From MGNI01 sp964353875 (lineage in GTDB: Bacteria; Chloroflexota; Anaerolineae; Anaerolineales; E44-bin32): DNA of 31,680 nt. Where the stretch lies: the NCBI GenBank assembly GCA_964353875.1, contig CAYGXU010000032.1, forward strand, positions 1 through 31,680. The letters run 5' to 3'. Positions 23,793 through 31,621 of this stretch are shown here, in pieces (position 1 is the first letter of the stretch; every line of letters begins with the position of its first letter). The translations under genes were made by a program, and so were the position numbers. The notes under the pieces were generated by a model. The model searched no databases, was not told the origin of the DNA, and was given only the letters and a program-made list of their open reading frames with translations.

Positions 23793-24338
23793 CTACGCCA
23801 CCTTACCTGCTTTACCAGCTTTTCGCCGAACATGTTCATCCTGATATCGGATCCCCTTACCTTTGTAAGGTTCGGGCGGTCGAATTCGTCGAATATCTGC
23901 CGCCAATTGACCCACCTGTTCTTTATCGATGCCTCGAATCCGGATCAAACGCGCACGATTATCAACATCAAAGCTTATTCCCTCCGGAGGAGGGACACGA
24001 ACTTCATGGGAATAGCCAACATACAAAACTAAATCCTTCCCATCCAACTCGGGTCGATAACCAACACCCTCTACCTGAAGAACCTTTTCAAAGCCCTCGC
24101 TCACACCATGAATCATGTTGTTAATCAGCGCTCGTGTTAATCCATGAAAAGCGCGCATCTGAGGCTCATCTGAGGGACGTTCGACATGGATGGTGCTATT
24201 TTCCATTTTAATGACCATTTCCGGTCGGAATATTCGTTCCAAGCTCCCTTTTGGCCCCTCCACACGAATCTGGTTACCCTCGATGGAAACCGTAATCCCT
24301 TTTGGGACCGTGATGGGCATTCGTCCTACTCTTGACAC
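23793..24338 (-). CDS. rplF: ribosomal protein L6 (uL6)
   Basis: 181 residues with a GTG start preceded by AGGAGG. SRVGRMPITVPKGITVSI opens the protein; VEGVGYRPELDGKDLVLYVG lies mid-protein and the C-terminal signature IRRIRPPEPYKGKGIRYQDE near the end binds 23S rRNA close to the sarcin-ricin loop. Conserved order rpsH-rplF-rplR. Confidence 0.97.
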   Translation of the reverse strand: MSRVGRMPITVPKGITVSIEGNQIRVEGPKGSLERIFRPEMVIKMENSTIHVERPSDEPQMRAFHGLTRALINNMIHGVSEGFEKVLQVEGVGYRPELDGKDLVLYVGYSHEVRVPPPEGISFDVDNRARLIRIRGIDKEQVGQLAADIRRIRPPEPYKGKGIRYQDEHVRRKAGKAGKVA

Positions 24339-24394
24339 ACAAACCTCCTCTTACCGAAATCAGGCGAAACGAAATAAGCTTTTTCCTTCGTTGC

Positions 24395-24808
24395 TTACCA
24401 GATTTCGCAAAGAATCTCGCCGCCAACGCCAAGTTGTCTTGCTCGGTTGCCAGTCATGACTCCTTTTGGCGTCGAGAGAATTGCGACGCCAATGCCGGAA
24501 CGTACCCAAGGGATTTTTCTTTTGTTGCTGTAAACGCGACGGCCGGGTTTACTGACGCGTTTCAGGCCACTAATGACTGGGCGCCGGTTACGACGCTCAC
24601 CGATATATTTTAGCTTTAGCTGCAAGGAACGATCAGTTTGACCCTCGCTCCCAACTTCTTCAAATCTCTCAACATAACCCTCTTGCAGCAAAATCTCAGC
24701 AATGGCTCTCTTCATCTTAGAACTCGGAACCGACACGGTTTGGTGTCCCGCCATTAAGGCATTCCGGATCCTAGTTAACATATCTCCTATCGGATCTGTT
24801 ATGCTCAT
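24395..24808 (-). CDS. rpsH: ribosomal protein S8 (uS8)
   Basis: 137 residues from ATG 24808, which begins MSITDPIGDMLTRIRNA as in the family; five more codons are open upstream. The C-terminal GIGVAILSTPKGVMTGNRAR with GVGGEILCEIW is the S8 signature. It binds helix 21 of 16S rRNA and in some bacteria represses the spc operon. A 56-base gap precedes rplF. Confidence 0.97.
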   Translation of the reverse strand: MSITDPIGDMLTRIRNALMAGHQTVSVPSSKMKRAIAEILLQEGYVERFEEVGSEGQTDRSLQLKLKYIGERRNRRPVISGLKRVSKPGRRVYSNKRKIPWVRSGIGVAILSTPKGVMTGNRARQLGVGGEILCEIW

Positions 24809-24830
24809 TCCATCTACTCCCAAGACCTGA

Positions 24831-25013
24831 TTACCAGGAAGACTTGACCAATCCGGGGATCTTTCCTTTTAACGCTTGTTCCCGGAGGCATATTCGGCAT
24901 AATTTAAAACGACGATAATAACCGCGCGGTCTTCCACAAATTTGGCAACGGTTGCGTACACGAACGGCATACTTCCTTCTTGTTTCACGTATTGGCATGC
25001 ATGTTTTGGCCAT
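24831..25013 (-). CDS. rpsN: ribosomal protein S14 (uS14), zinc (short) form
   Basis: 60 residues: MAKTCMPIRETRRKYAVRVR, then a CxxC pair (CQIC), GRPRGYYRRFKL, a second CxxC (CRIC), ending KGKIPGLVKSSW. The four Cys are the C+ zinc ribbon of the short S14 type. The open frame continues upstream into rplE, but ATG 25013, one base after the rplE stop, gives the family N-terminus. Confidence 0.96.
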   Translation of the reverse strand: MAKTCMPIRETRRKYAVRVRNRCQICGRPRGYYRRFKLCRICLREQALKGKIPGLVKSSW

Positions 25014-25014
25014 A

Positions 25015-25563
25015 CTAATCACCCCGTATAAATGGCATTCCCAGCAAATGTAACAGCCTTCGCCCTTGCTGGTCATCAGGAGCTGTTGTGACGATGGTCA
25101 CCTCAAAGCCTCGTATTTTATCGATCTTATCGTAATTGATCTCTGGGAAAATCAACTGCTCGCTAATTCCCAAAGTAAAATTCCCACGACCATCAAAACT
25201 GTTGGGTGAGATCCCTCGGAAATCGCGCGTACGCGGTAATGCGACGTTCAACAAGCGATCCAAGAATGACCACATCTTCTCACCACGCAATGTGACTTTA
25301 ACACCAATTGAGCGCCCCTCACGCAATTTAAATCCCGCAATGCTCTTCTTGGCTTTCATCACGATGGGGTGTTGCCCACAGATCACGCCGATGTCCTCCA
25401 CCGCCGCGTCCAGAGCTTTCGCATTATCGAGTGCTTCTCCCACCCCAACATTAATGATGACCTTCTCGAGTCGGGGAACTTCCATAATGTTCCGTAGACT
25501 AAATTCTTTCAGTAACGTGGGTGCGATTTCCTCACGATACCTTTCCCTGAGGTAATGAGCCAT
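25015..25563 (-). CDS. rplE: ribosomal protein L5 (uL5)
   Basis: 182 residues. YREEIAPTLLKEFSLRNIME, VPRLEKVIINVGVGEA, VKVTLRGEKMWSFLDRLLNV and LGISEQLIFPEINYDKIDKI are L5 hallmarks. It binds 5S rRNA and contacts P-site tRNA and S13. Standard order rplX-rplE-rpsN. Confidence 0.97.
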   Translation of the reverse strand: MAHYLRERYREEIAPTLLKEFSLRNIMEVPRLEKVIINVGVGEALDNAKALDAAVEDIGVICGQHPIVMKAKKSIAGFKLREGRSIGVKVTLRGEKMWSFLDRLLNVALPRTRDFRGISPNSFDGRGNFTLGISEQLIFPEINYDKIDKIRGFEVTIVTTAPDDQQGRRLLHLLGMPFIRGD

Positions 25564-25584
25564 CCTGTAAGAACTCCTTGCCTT

Positions 25585-25914
25585 TTAAGTGTCGATCATT
25601 ACTTTACACTTTTTACAAACGCGTTTGCGTTCACCATCCTGCCGTTCCACACTCACGCGCGTCCTTTCACTACACTTGGGACAGACAAGCATCACATTGG
25701 AAATGTGTATGGGCGACTCAAATTGGATAATCCCGGGGGACATTGTTCGCCCGCCGGCCTGGACCTGGCGCTGATGCTTCCTGCGGAGTGAGACACCTTG
25801 AACCACTAACATCTCATCCTTCGGCACGACGCGCAACACCTCGCCACGTTGTCCTTTGTCCCGCCCTCGAATCACTTCCACGGTATCTCCCCGTCTAATC
25901 CGTATACTTGCCAC
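25585..25914 (-). CDS. rplX: ribosomal protein L24 (uL24) with a CxxC zinc motif
   Basis: 109 residues, GTG start with AGGAGG seven bases upstream. The KOW motif GDTVEVIRGRDKGQRGEVLR binds 23S rRNA as an assembly initiator. MSPGIIQFESPIHISNVMLV leads to CPKC, and a second CKKC lies near the end, a likely zinc knuckle found in a subset of bacterial L24. Confidence 0.96.
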   Translation of the reverse strand: MASIRIRRGDTVEVIRGRDKGQRGEVLRVVPKDEMLVVQGVSLRRKHQRQVQAGGRTMSPGIIQFESPIHISNVMLVCPKCSERTRVSVERQDGERKRVCKKCKVMIDT

Positions 25915-25925
25915 GCTCCTGCCTC

Positions 25926-26297
25926 CTATAGCACTTCCGGCGCAAGGGACACAATTTTTGTGAAACCCTTCTCACGCAATTCGCGAGCCACAGGTCCGAA
26001 GATACGTGTGCCTCGTGGATTTGTCCCGTCTTGATCAAGGATGACCGCAGCATTATCATCAAAACGGATATAAGAACCATCATCACGGCGGTACTCTTTC
26101 GCCGTGCGTACGATGACCGCTTTGACAACATCACTTTTTCGAACGGTCCCGTGTGGTGATGCCGATTTCACTGTGGCAACTACGGTATCCCCCACGTGCC
26201 CATAACGACGCTTGGAACCGCCAAGCACCCGAATGACAAGCAGCTCCCGGCCACCTGTGTTATCAGCTACCTTAATCCTACTCTCTTGCTGGATCAT
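25926..26297 (-). CDS. rplN: ribosomal protein L14 (uL14)
   Basis: 123 residues, exact family length. MIQQESRIKVADNTGGRELL, VIRVLGGSKRRYGHVGD, and the GTRIFGPVARELREKGFTKI segment ending VSLAPEVL identify L14. The frame is open 40 codons further upstream inside rpsQ; ATG 26297 overlaps the rpsQ stop as ATGA, with GAGGAAGAGG before it, so translation is coupled. Confidence 0.97.
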   Translation of the reverse strand: MIQQESRIKVADNTGGRELLVIRVLGGSKRRYGHVGDTVVATVKSASPHGTVRKSDVVKAVIVRTAKEYRRDDGSYIRFDDNAAVILDQDGTNPRGTRIFGPVARELREKGFTKIVSLAPEVL

Positions 26298-26629
26298 ACC
26301 TCTTCCTCGAACTCGGTCTCTTTCACCAGCTCTACCGCTGGTTCTTCCACTAGCTCTTCCTGCTCCACAGCGATTTTCGTAGGGGAAGCACGACGAAGGA
26401 TCTCCTGTATTGCCCAACGCTTCTTCTTAGATATCGGTTGGCTCTCTACCATTAATACCAGATCACCTGGCTGACAATCCAATTCATCATGAACCAAAAA
26501 AAATTTGTGTGTTCGAACAACCTTGCCGTAAAGTCTATGGAGATAACTACGATCTACTCGGACCTTCGCAGTTTTGTCCATTTTGGCAGAGGTCACCAAG
26601 CCCTGCAAACGTTTTCGTTTATTGGTCAT
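26294..26629 (-). CDS. rpsQ: ribosomal protein S17 (uS17) with acidic tail
   Basis: 111 residues against a usual 80-90. The core RKRLQGLVTSAKMDKTAKVR, HKFFLVHDELDCQPGDLVLM and the SQPISKKKRWAIQEIL end are standard. A very acidic extension of about 25 residues (from AVEQEELVEEP) follows the OB-fold. ATGA overlaps couple it to rpmC before it and rplN after it. Confidence 0.96.
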   Translation of the reverse strand: MTNKRKRLQGLVTSAKMDKTAKVRVDRSYLHRLYGKVVRTHKFFLVHDELDCQPGDLVLMVESQPISKKKRWAIQEILRRASPTKIAVEQEELVEEPAVELVKETEFEEEV

Positions 26630-26841
26630 GCTTCACCACCTTCAAACTCCGCCGCGATCTCTCTTTCTCGCAGGATGGTCGCGAAACGTGCGATTTCCTG
26701 ACGCGCATGATGCAACCGAGAAGTGTCAGTAAGTTGTCCACTTGAGAATTGAAAGCGCAGCTTAAAATATTCCTCGCGTGCATCATCAAGACGACTTCGA
26801 ATTTCTTCGATCGATAATGCCCGAATTTCATACGGTTTCAT
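26626..26841 (-). CDS. rpmC: ribosomal protein L29 (uL29)
   Basis: 71 residues of two helices: MKPYEIRALSIEEIRSRLDD, REEYFKLRFQFSSGQLTDTS and RLHHARQEIARFATILRERE. It lies at the exit tunnel near the SRP and trigger-factor site. ATG 26841 is chosen; GTG 26844, directly after the rplP stop, is an alternative. Confidence 0.96.
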   Translation of the reverse strand: MKPYEIRALSIEEIRSRLDDAREEYFKLRFQFSSGQLTDTSRLHHARQEIARFATILREREIAAEFEGGEA

Positions 26842-26844
26842 CAC

Positions 26845-27270
26845 TCATTCTTCTCCATACAGGTCCATTCTCTGGGTGAATTTTGTCTTAATGGCTAATT
26901 TGTGCGAGGCTAATCGCATCGCTTCTTTCGCGCCATCCCGATCAAGGCCGGAGATTTCGAACATAATCCGCCCAGGTTTAACCACCGCAACCCAATGATC
27001 GACAGCCCCTTTCCCTTTTCCCATGCGCGTCTCCGCAGGCTTCTGCGTTACGGGCTTGTCGGGAAAGATCCGAATCCAAATCCGACCCCGACGCCGCATA
27101 TAACGTACGAGAGCTCGGCGTGCTGCTTCAATCTGACGGGCTGTAACCCACCCAGGTTCTAGCGCTTGAAGGCCATACTCGCCAAAGACAATAACAGTCC
27201 CTCGGCTCTCCTTCCCTTTCATCCGTCCACGCATTTGTTTTCGGAATTTAACTCGTTTTGGCATTAACAT
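26845..27270 (-). CDS. rplP: ribosomal protein L16 (uL16)
   Basis: 141 residues. MLMPKRVKFRKQMRGRMKGK, then FGEYGLQALEPGWVTARQIE, AARRALVRYMRRRGRIWIRI and FPDKPVTQKPAETRMGKGKG are L16. It binds near the A-site tRNA elbow. The frame has a GTG at 27276 and an ATG at 27264; ATG 27270 gives the family N-terminus with AGGTG five bases before it. Confidence 0.97.
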   Translation of the reverse strand: MLMPKRVKFRKQMRGRMKGKESRGTVIVFGEYGLQALEPGWVTARQIEAARRALVRYMRRRGRIWIRIFPDKPVTQKPAETRMGKGKGAVDHWVAVVKPGRIMFEISGLDRDGAKEAMRLASHKLAIKTKFTQRMDLYGEE

Positions 27271-27307
27271 CTTCACACCTACCCGCCATGCATTAAAGAC
27301 ATGGCTT

Positions 27308-27982
27308 TCACTCGCTCACATAGACATCCATCACTTCAGGTTGTTCTTCGATCTCAGGCAAGACTTCCCCTTTATAAATCCATACTTTGATGCCTATACG
27401 CCCGTAGGTTGTAAGGGCTTCTTCCATGGCGAAGTCAATATCCGCTCGTAGTGTTTGCGCAGGTACCCGACCTTCACGCACCCACTCCCTGCGCGCCATT
27501 TCTACGCCAGCCAAACGACCAGCACACATTACTTTAATACCCTCTGCGCCTTGACGCATGGCTTGATTAACTGCTCGCTGCATGGCACGACGATGGCTGA
27601 TGCGGCGCTCCAATTGACCGGCGATATTTTCAGCGACAAGACGAGCGTCCAAATCAGGGATTTTAATCTCAGCAATATCCAATTTGACATTCGTGCCTGT
27701 AAGCTCCTGGATCTTTTTTCGCATCTCTTTCACCGTTGCTCCTTTTCGCCCAATGACAATGCCGGGTTTGGAGGTGTTTACGGTAATTTGTACGCTATTC
27801 GGATAGCGTTCGATCTCAATCCGAGATACTCCAGCTCGGGGAGCGATGCTATAGATCAATTCACGGATCTTCCGATCCTCTTGCAGTTGATTCGCATATT
27901 TATCCGGATTGGCGAACCAACGCGACTCCCACGTTTTATTGATCTTCAGGCGGAAACCAATGGGATGTACTTTACGCCCCAT
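27308..27982 (-). CDS. rpsC: ribosomal protein S3 (uS3)
   Basis: 224 residues. GRKVHPIGFRLKINKTWESR at the start, the KH domain with KPGIVIGRKGATVKEMRKKI in the middle, and AQTLRADIDFAMEEALTTYG with RIGIKVWIYKGE in the C-terminal half. It forms part of the mRNA entry channel. 21 bases after rplV. Confidence 0.98.
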   Translation of the reverse strand: MGRKVHPIGFRLKINKTWESRWFANPDKYANQLQEDRKIRELIYSIAPRAGVSRIEIERYPNSVQITVNTSKPGIVIGRKGATVKEMRKKIQELTGTNVKLDIAEIKIPDLDARLVAENIAGQLERRISHRRAMQRAVNQAMRQGAEGIKVMCAGRLAGVEMARREWVREGRVPAQTLRADIDFAMEEALTTYGRIGIKVWIYKGEVLPEIEEQPEVMDVYVSE

Positions 27983-28003
27983 AATTGCTCCTTTCAGATA
28001 ACA

Positions 28004-28363
28004 TTAACTCTCGGGTTTCTCCTGCTCACGCAGTACAATGGAGAGGTGCGAATAACGACGACGAATAGGCTTGAACCGCCCACGCGCGCCAAAACGGCGC
28101 CATCGGCGCCCCGGTCCTTCATCAGCAAGGATCCTGTGAATAAACAGATCATCTCTACTGATGCCAAAATTCTCCTCTGCATTAGCGATGGCAGATTCGA
28201 GTAGCTTTTGAACCGGATGTGCAGCCGCATTCGGCGTAAAATGTAAAATATCCAACGCGGTATTCGCTTCGAGCCCTCGAACAAGATCAATTACAAGCCT
28301 CGCTTTTTGAGGAGACACTGGCACAAAACGCGCATAAGCCTGAATATCTATTGCTTCAGCCAT
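28004..28363 (-). CDS. rplV: ribosomal protein L22 (uL22)
   Basis: 119 residues. YARFVPVSPQKARLVIDLVR at the N-terminus, LLESAIANAEENFGISRDDL mid-protein, and the tunnel-lining hairpin with GPGRRWRRFGARGRFKPIRR. Six bases after rpsS, standard order. Confidence 0.97.
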   Translation of the reverse strand: MAEAIDIQAYARFVPVSPQKARLVIDLVRGLEANTALDILHFTPNAAAHPVQKLLESAIANAEENFGISRDDLFIHRILADEGPGRRWRRFGARGRFKPIRRRYSHLSIVLREQEKPES

Positions 28364-28369
28364 CGACTC

Positions 28370-28651
28370 TTACCTTGTCTTTGTGGTTTTATCTCTCATC
28401 ACATGGCCACGGAAGGTTCTGGTAGGCGCGAACTCGCCTAATTTATGTCCGACCATGTTCTCAGTGATATAGATCGGCACATGCCTACGCCCATCGTGAA
28501 CCGCAATGGTGTGGCCAACCATCTGTGGAAAGATGGTGCTTGCTCGGCTCCATGTACGGAGTACTTTCCGATCCCCTATCCTGTTCATATCCTCAATCTT
28601 CTTTAATAATTTCGGCGACACATACGGTCCCTTTTTCAAAGAACGTGACAT
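28370..28651 (-). CDS. rpsS: ribosomal protein S19 (uS19)
   Basis: 93 residues, normal length. MSRSLKKGPYVSPKLLKKIE, TWSRASTIFPQMVGHTIAVH and GHKLGEFAPTRTFRGHV are S19. AGGAG five bases before ATG 28651 fixes the start, though the frame is open 11 codons further. A small-subunit head protein that contacts S13. Confidence 0.97.
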   Translation of the reverse strand: MSRSLKKGPYVSPKLLKKIEDMNRIGDRKVLRTWSRASTIFPQMVGHTIAVHDGRRHVPIYITENMVGHKLGEFAPTRTFRGHVMRDKTTKTR

Positions 28652-28690
28652 CGTTACTCCTACCCTCCCACTATCCTCGATCACCAGCGC

Positions 28691-29527
28691 TTATCGCCGC
28701 CGCTTGGATCGGTGACGGATAATGTATTTCTCAGTCTTTTTATTCCGCCGTGTCTTATAACCCAAAGTGGGCTTTCCGGTTGGACTTTTCGGGCCGGGCA
28801 AGCCAATCGGCTGACGTCCCTCACCACCACCATGGGGATGATCGCGCGGCGACATTGCTGAACCTCGAACGGTGGGACGAATACCGAGATGACGTTTCCT
28901 GCCCGCCTTGCCTAATTTGATGTTGCTATGATCGGGATTACCCACTTCACCAATGGTGGCATAGCACGATTGCCGGACGCGTCGGATTTCACCGGAGGGT
29001 AAACGCACTGCCGCGTAAATCCCTTCCTTCACCAACAATTGCGCCGAAGTCCCTGCTGAGCGGACGAGTTGGCCGCCTCGTCCCTCCTGCAACTCAATGT
29101 TATGGACCAATGTGCCGAGCGGGATGTTAGACAATGGAAGGGCATTCCCTGGTCGAATCTCCGCTTCTGGACCGGAGATCACTGTGTCTCCAACTTGAAT
29201 ACCCAAAGGCGAAAGGATATAAGCCTTTTCTCCATTACGATAATAGAGCAATGCCAGGCGAGCGGAACGACGGGGATCATACTCAATCGCCGCAACGCGG
29301 GCCGGGATGCCATGTCTCTTGCGTTTGTAATCCACAAGACGGATTTGCTTGCGATGCCCGCCGCCGCGGTGTCTCACCGTGACACGACCTTGGATATTCC
29401 GGCCGCCATACTTGCGTCCGGAAATCAGCAGGGATCTTTCAGGTCTTTCTCTGGTGATTTCCTCAAAGGTCGCACCGGTCATCCCGCGACGACCGGGTGA
29501 GGTGGGTTTATAGGTCTTTACAGCCAT
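28691..29527 (-). CDS. rplB: ribosomal protein L2 (uL2)
   Basis: 278 residues. AVKTYKPTSPGRRGMT, GRVTVRHRGGGHRKQIRLVD, and the signature AMSPRDHPHGGGEGRQPIG with its conserved His near the peptidyl transferase centre. The basic tail ends HRSKRRR. The start ATG overlaps the rplW stop by one base (TAATG). Confidence 0.98.
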   Translation of the reverse strand: MAVKTYKPTSPGRRGMTGATFEEITRERPERSLLISGRKYGGRNIQGRVTVRHRGGGHRKQIRLVDYKRKRHGIPARVAAIEYDPRRSARLALLYYRNGEKAYILSPLGIQVGDTVISGPEAEIRPGNALPLSNIPLGTLVHNIELQEGRGGQLVRSAGTSAQLLVKEGIYAAVRLPSGEIRRVRQSCYATIGEVGNPDHSNIKLGKAGRKRHLGIRPTVRGSAMSPRDHPHGGGEGRQPIGLPGPKSPTGKPTLGYKTRRNKKTEKYIIRHRSKRRR

Positions 29528-29829
29528 TACTTCACCCCTTCGAATACTTCGATCGTCTCACCGGGCTGCAATGTAACGATCGCCTTCTTGAAACTTGAAC
29601 GTCGTACCAGCACCCTGCGACTACGAGCCCTACGGCTACGCTTGGCCGGTACATTGATAATATTTATCCGGTCGACATTAACGTTATAAAGATGCTCGAC
29701 AGCCTCTTTTACCTGCGCCTTGGTGGCGTTTGAGAGCACCTCAAAGGAATATTGGTTGAGCTTACCCGCCTGATAATTTGATTTCTCCGTAATGATAGGG
29801 CGGCGCAAGACATCATAGATCGTCGTCAT
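29527..29829 (-). CDS. rplW: ribosomal protein L23 (uL23)
   Basis: 100 residues. YDVLRRPIITEKSNYQA, SFEVLSNATKAQVKEAVEHL, YNVNVDRINIINVPAKRSRR and the final LQPGETIEVFEGVK fit L23, which flanks the tunnel exit and docks trigger factor. 13 bases after rplD. Confidence 0.97.
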   Translation of the reverse strand: MTTIYDVLRRPIITEKSNYQAGKLNQYSFEVLSNATKAQVKEAVEHLYNVNVDRINIINVPAKRSRRARSRRVLVRRSSFKKAIVTLQPGETIEVFEGVK

Positions 29830-29842
29830 CGCTCCAGCCTCC

Positions 29843-30466
29843 TCACTGTCCCAGATAGGACTTGATGACTTCGAGCGCGCCCACAGGCAAGATCATACGG
29901 TCGAAGCTCAATATGTCCTGGATATTTAAGTATTTGGCATTCAATATTTTTGCCCATGGCAGGTTACGCGCCGACTTCTCAACATTCTCGTCCATCTCGG
30001 GGAGTACGATGAGAACTTTCGTAACGCCAACAAGCTTCTGTAATATCAGAACCATCTCTTTCGTCTTCGGCGCTTCCAATTTTAGATCATCCAGTACAAT
30101 AATTTCTGATTGGGCAGCTTTTACCGAGAGTGCCGAGCAAAGGGCAGCCCGCCGCATCTTGCGCGGCATTCGGAGTTGAAAATTGGTTGGCCGTGGGGTA
30201 TGAGCCTTACCACCGCCAACCCATTGTGGAGCTCGAGTCGAACCCTGCCGAGCTCGTCCGGTTCCTTTCTGACGCCAAGGTTTTCGACCGCCACCAGAGA
30301 CTTCACTTCTTCCTTTTGTCTTGCGAGTCCCCAACCTTGCGTTGGATAATTGTCGAACCAGGGCTTGATGCATCAAATCCGGTTTGATCGGAGCTTCGAA
30401 AATCTCCGCCGGAAGATTGATGGTTTTTACCTTCTCACCTTGTTGGTTTAGCACATCTACTTTCAT
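29843..30466 (-). CDS. rplD: ribosomal protein L4 (uL4)
   Basis: 207 residues from ATG 30466; a TTG at 30484 is in frame. The loop GRSEVSGGGRKPWRQKGTGR with ARQGSTRAPQWVGGG reaches into the exit tunnel. In enterobacteria L4 also represses this operon, but the relevant leader would lie outside this window or before rplC. 20 bases after rplC. Confidence 0.97.
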   Translation of the reverse strand: MKVDVLNQQGEKVKTINLPAEIFEAPIKPDLMHQALVRQLSNARLGTRKTKGRSEVSGGGRKPWRQKGTGRARQGSTRAPQWVGGGKAHTPRPTNFQLRMPRKMRRAALCSALSVKAAQSEIIVLDDLKLEAPKTKEMVLILQKLVGVTKVLIVLPEMDENVEKSARNLPWAKILNAKYLNIQDILSFDRMILPVGALEVIKSYLGQ

Positions 30467-30486
30467 GCTTTTTTTACTCCGCAAAA

Positions 30487-31116
30487 CTACTGCTTACGTG
30501 CTTCTTCAATCATGACAATTTGACCACGTGACCCGGGCACGCTTCCGCGGACGCCTAATAGATTGCGCTCCGCATCCACCAACGCCACACGCAAATTCTG
30601 CGAAGTGACGCGTTGGGATCCCATATGTCCAGGACCACGTGACCCCTTAAGGACTCGCCCTGGAGTGGAGGTGGATCCCACAGAACCAACAGCTCGCAAC
30701 CGGTCGGATTGACCATGGGTTTTCGGACCTCCATGAAAGCCATGTCGTTTCACGCCGCCCTGGAAGCCTTTGCCCTTGCTGATTCCAATGACATCAACCT
30801 GGTCTCCCACATTAAATATCCCAACAGTGAGCTTCACCCCCTCTGTGAGGTCTTCAAAGGAGTTGACACGGAACTCCCTCAAGTATCGCAAAGGAGGTAG
30901 ATCATTACGTCGGAGGTGACCAAGCTGACCGCCTCTTAGACGTCGAGGATTCACCTCGCCGAAAGCGAGTTGAACAGCAGTGTATCCGTCCCGCCCCGAT
31001 TGGCGGATTTGAGTGACATAGCAAGGCCCAGCTTCGATGAGCGTTATGGGAACTACCACACCGGACTCATCAAAGATCTGGGTCATACCGACTTTCTTTC
31101 CAATCAGCCCTTTCAT
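30487..31116 (-). CDS. rplC: ribosomal protein L3 (uL3)
   Basis: 209 residues, the usual length. MKGLIGKKVGMTQIFDESGV at the start, ISKGKGFQGGVKRHGFHGGP mid-protein, then GSVGSTSTPGRVLKGSRGPG and HMGSQRVTSQNL. The frame is open 40 codons upstream, but ATG 31116 has GGAG seven bases before it and fits the family start. The gap to rpsJ is 187 bases, unusually wide for this cluster. Confidence 0.97.
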   Translation of the reverse strand: MKGLIGKKVGMTQIFDESGVVVPITLIEAGPCYVTQIRQSGRDGYTAVQLAFGEVNPRRLRGGQLGHLRRNDLPPLRYLREFRVNSFEDLTEGVKLTVGIFNVGDQVDVIGISKGKGFQGGVKRHGFHGGPKTHGQSDRLRAVGSVGSTSTPGRVLKGSRGPGHMGSQRVTSQNLRVALVDAERNLLGVRGSVPGSRGQIVMIEEARKQ

Positions 31117-31303
31117 TATCCATCTCCATTGTTTCAAGATACTTGACGGGACTGTCAGCCTGGGCTTGGCTGCATCATCCCCGTTCACAAGGCAGTCAAC
31201 AAACGCATGGCAGGAACTTGGAATCTTGTTCAGCAATACTGCTTGTTCTTACCTTGCCTCCATTCGTTCGAACGGAAAAATGCAACGAACCTGGTAAAAG
31301 GGT
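31117..31303 (-). promoter_or_regulatory. long rpsJ-rplC spacer, possible leader
   Basis: 187 bases without a recognisable gene, where most neighbours here are 0-60 bases apart. It holds the perfect palindrome CGTTCGAACG (31265-31274) and a TTGACT-like box near its middle, with no good -10 at 17 bases. It could carry an internal promoter or an autoregulatory RNA; neither is shown. Confidence 0.35.
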
Positions 31304-31612
31304 TTAGATCTTAATCTCGATGTCTACACCCGCCGGCAAATTCAGCCGCATCAGGGTATCGATTGTCTTGGTATCCGGTTCAAGGACATCGATTAAACGT
31401 TTATGAGTCCGAATTTCAAAATGCTCGTGTGAGTCCTTGTCAATAAAGGTCGAACGGCGTACTGTAAATCGTTCAATCTTAGTGGGCAGAGGGACCGGCC
31501 CGACTACTTTCGCGCCTGTTCTTTCAGCGGTCTCAACAATCCGCTTTGCGGATTGATCCAACACACGATGATCATAGGCCTTCAAGCGGATCCTAATTTT
31601 CTGTTTGGGCAT
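31304..31612 (-). CDS. rpsJ: ribosomal protein S10 (uS10)
   Basis: 102 residues. KQKIRIRLKAYDHRVLDQSA, KVVGPVPLPTKIERFTVRRS and HFEIRTHKRLIDVLEPDTKT are S10, which also acts as NusE in antitermination. ATG 31612 gives the exact family length; an in-frame GTG lies at 31621. It follows tuf by nine bases, a common arrangement. Confidence 0.98.
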   Translation of the reverse strand: MPKQKIRIRLKAYDHRVLDQSAKRIVETAERTGAKVVGPVPLPTKIERFTVRRSTFIDKDSHEHFEIRTHKRLIDVLEPDTKTIDTLMRLNLPAGVDIEIKI

Positions 31613-31621
31613 AACCTTCAC

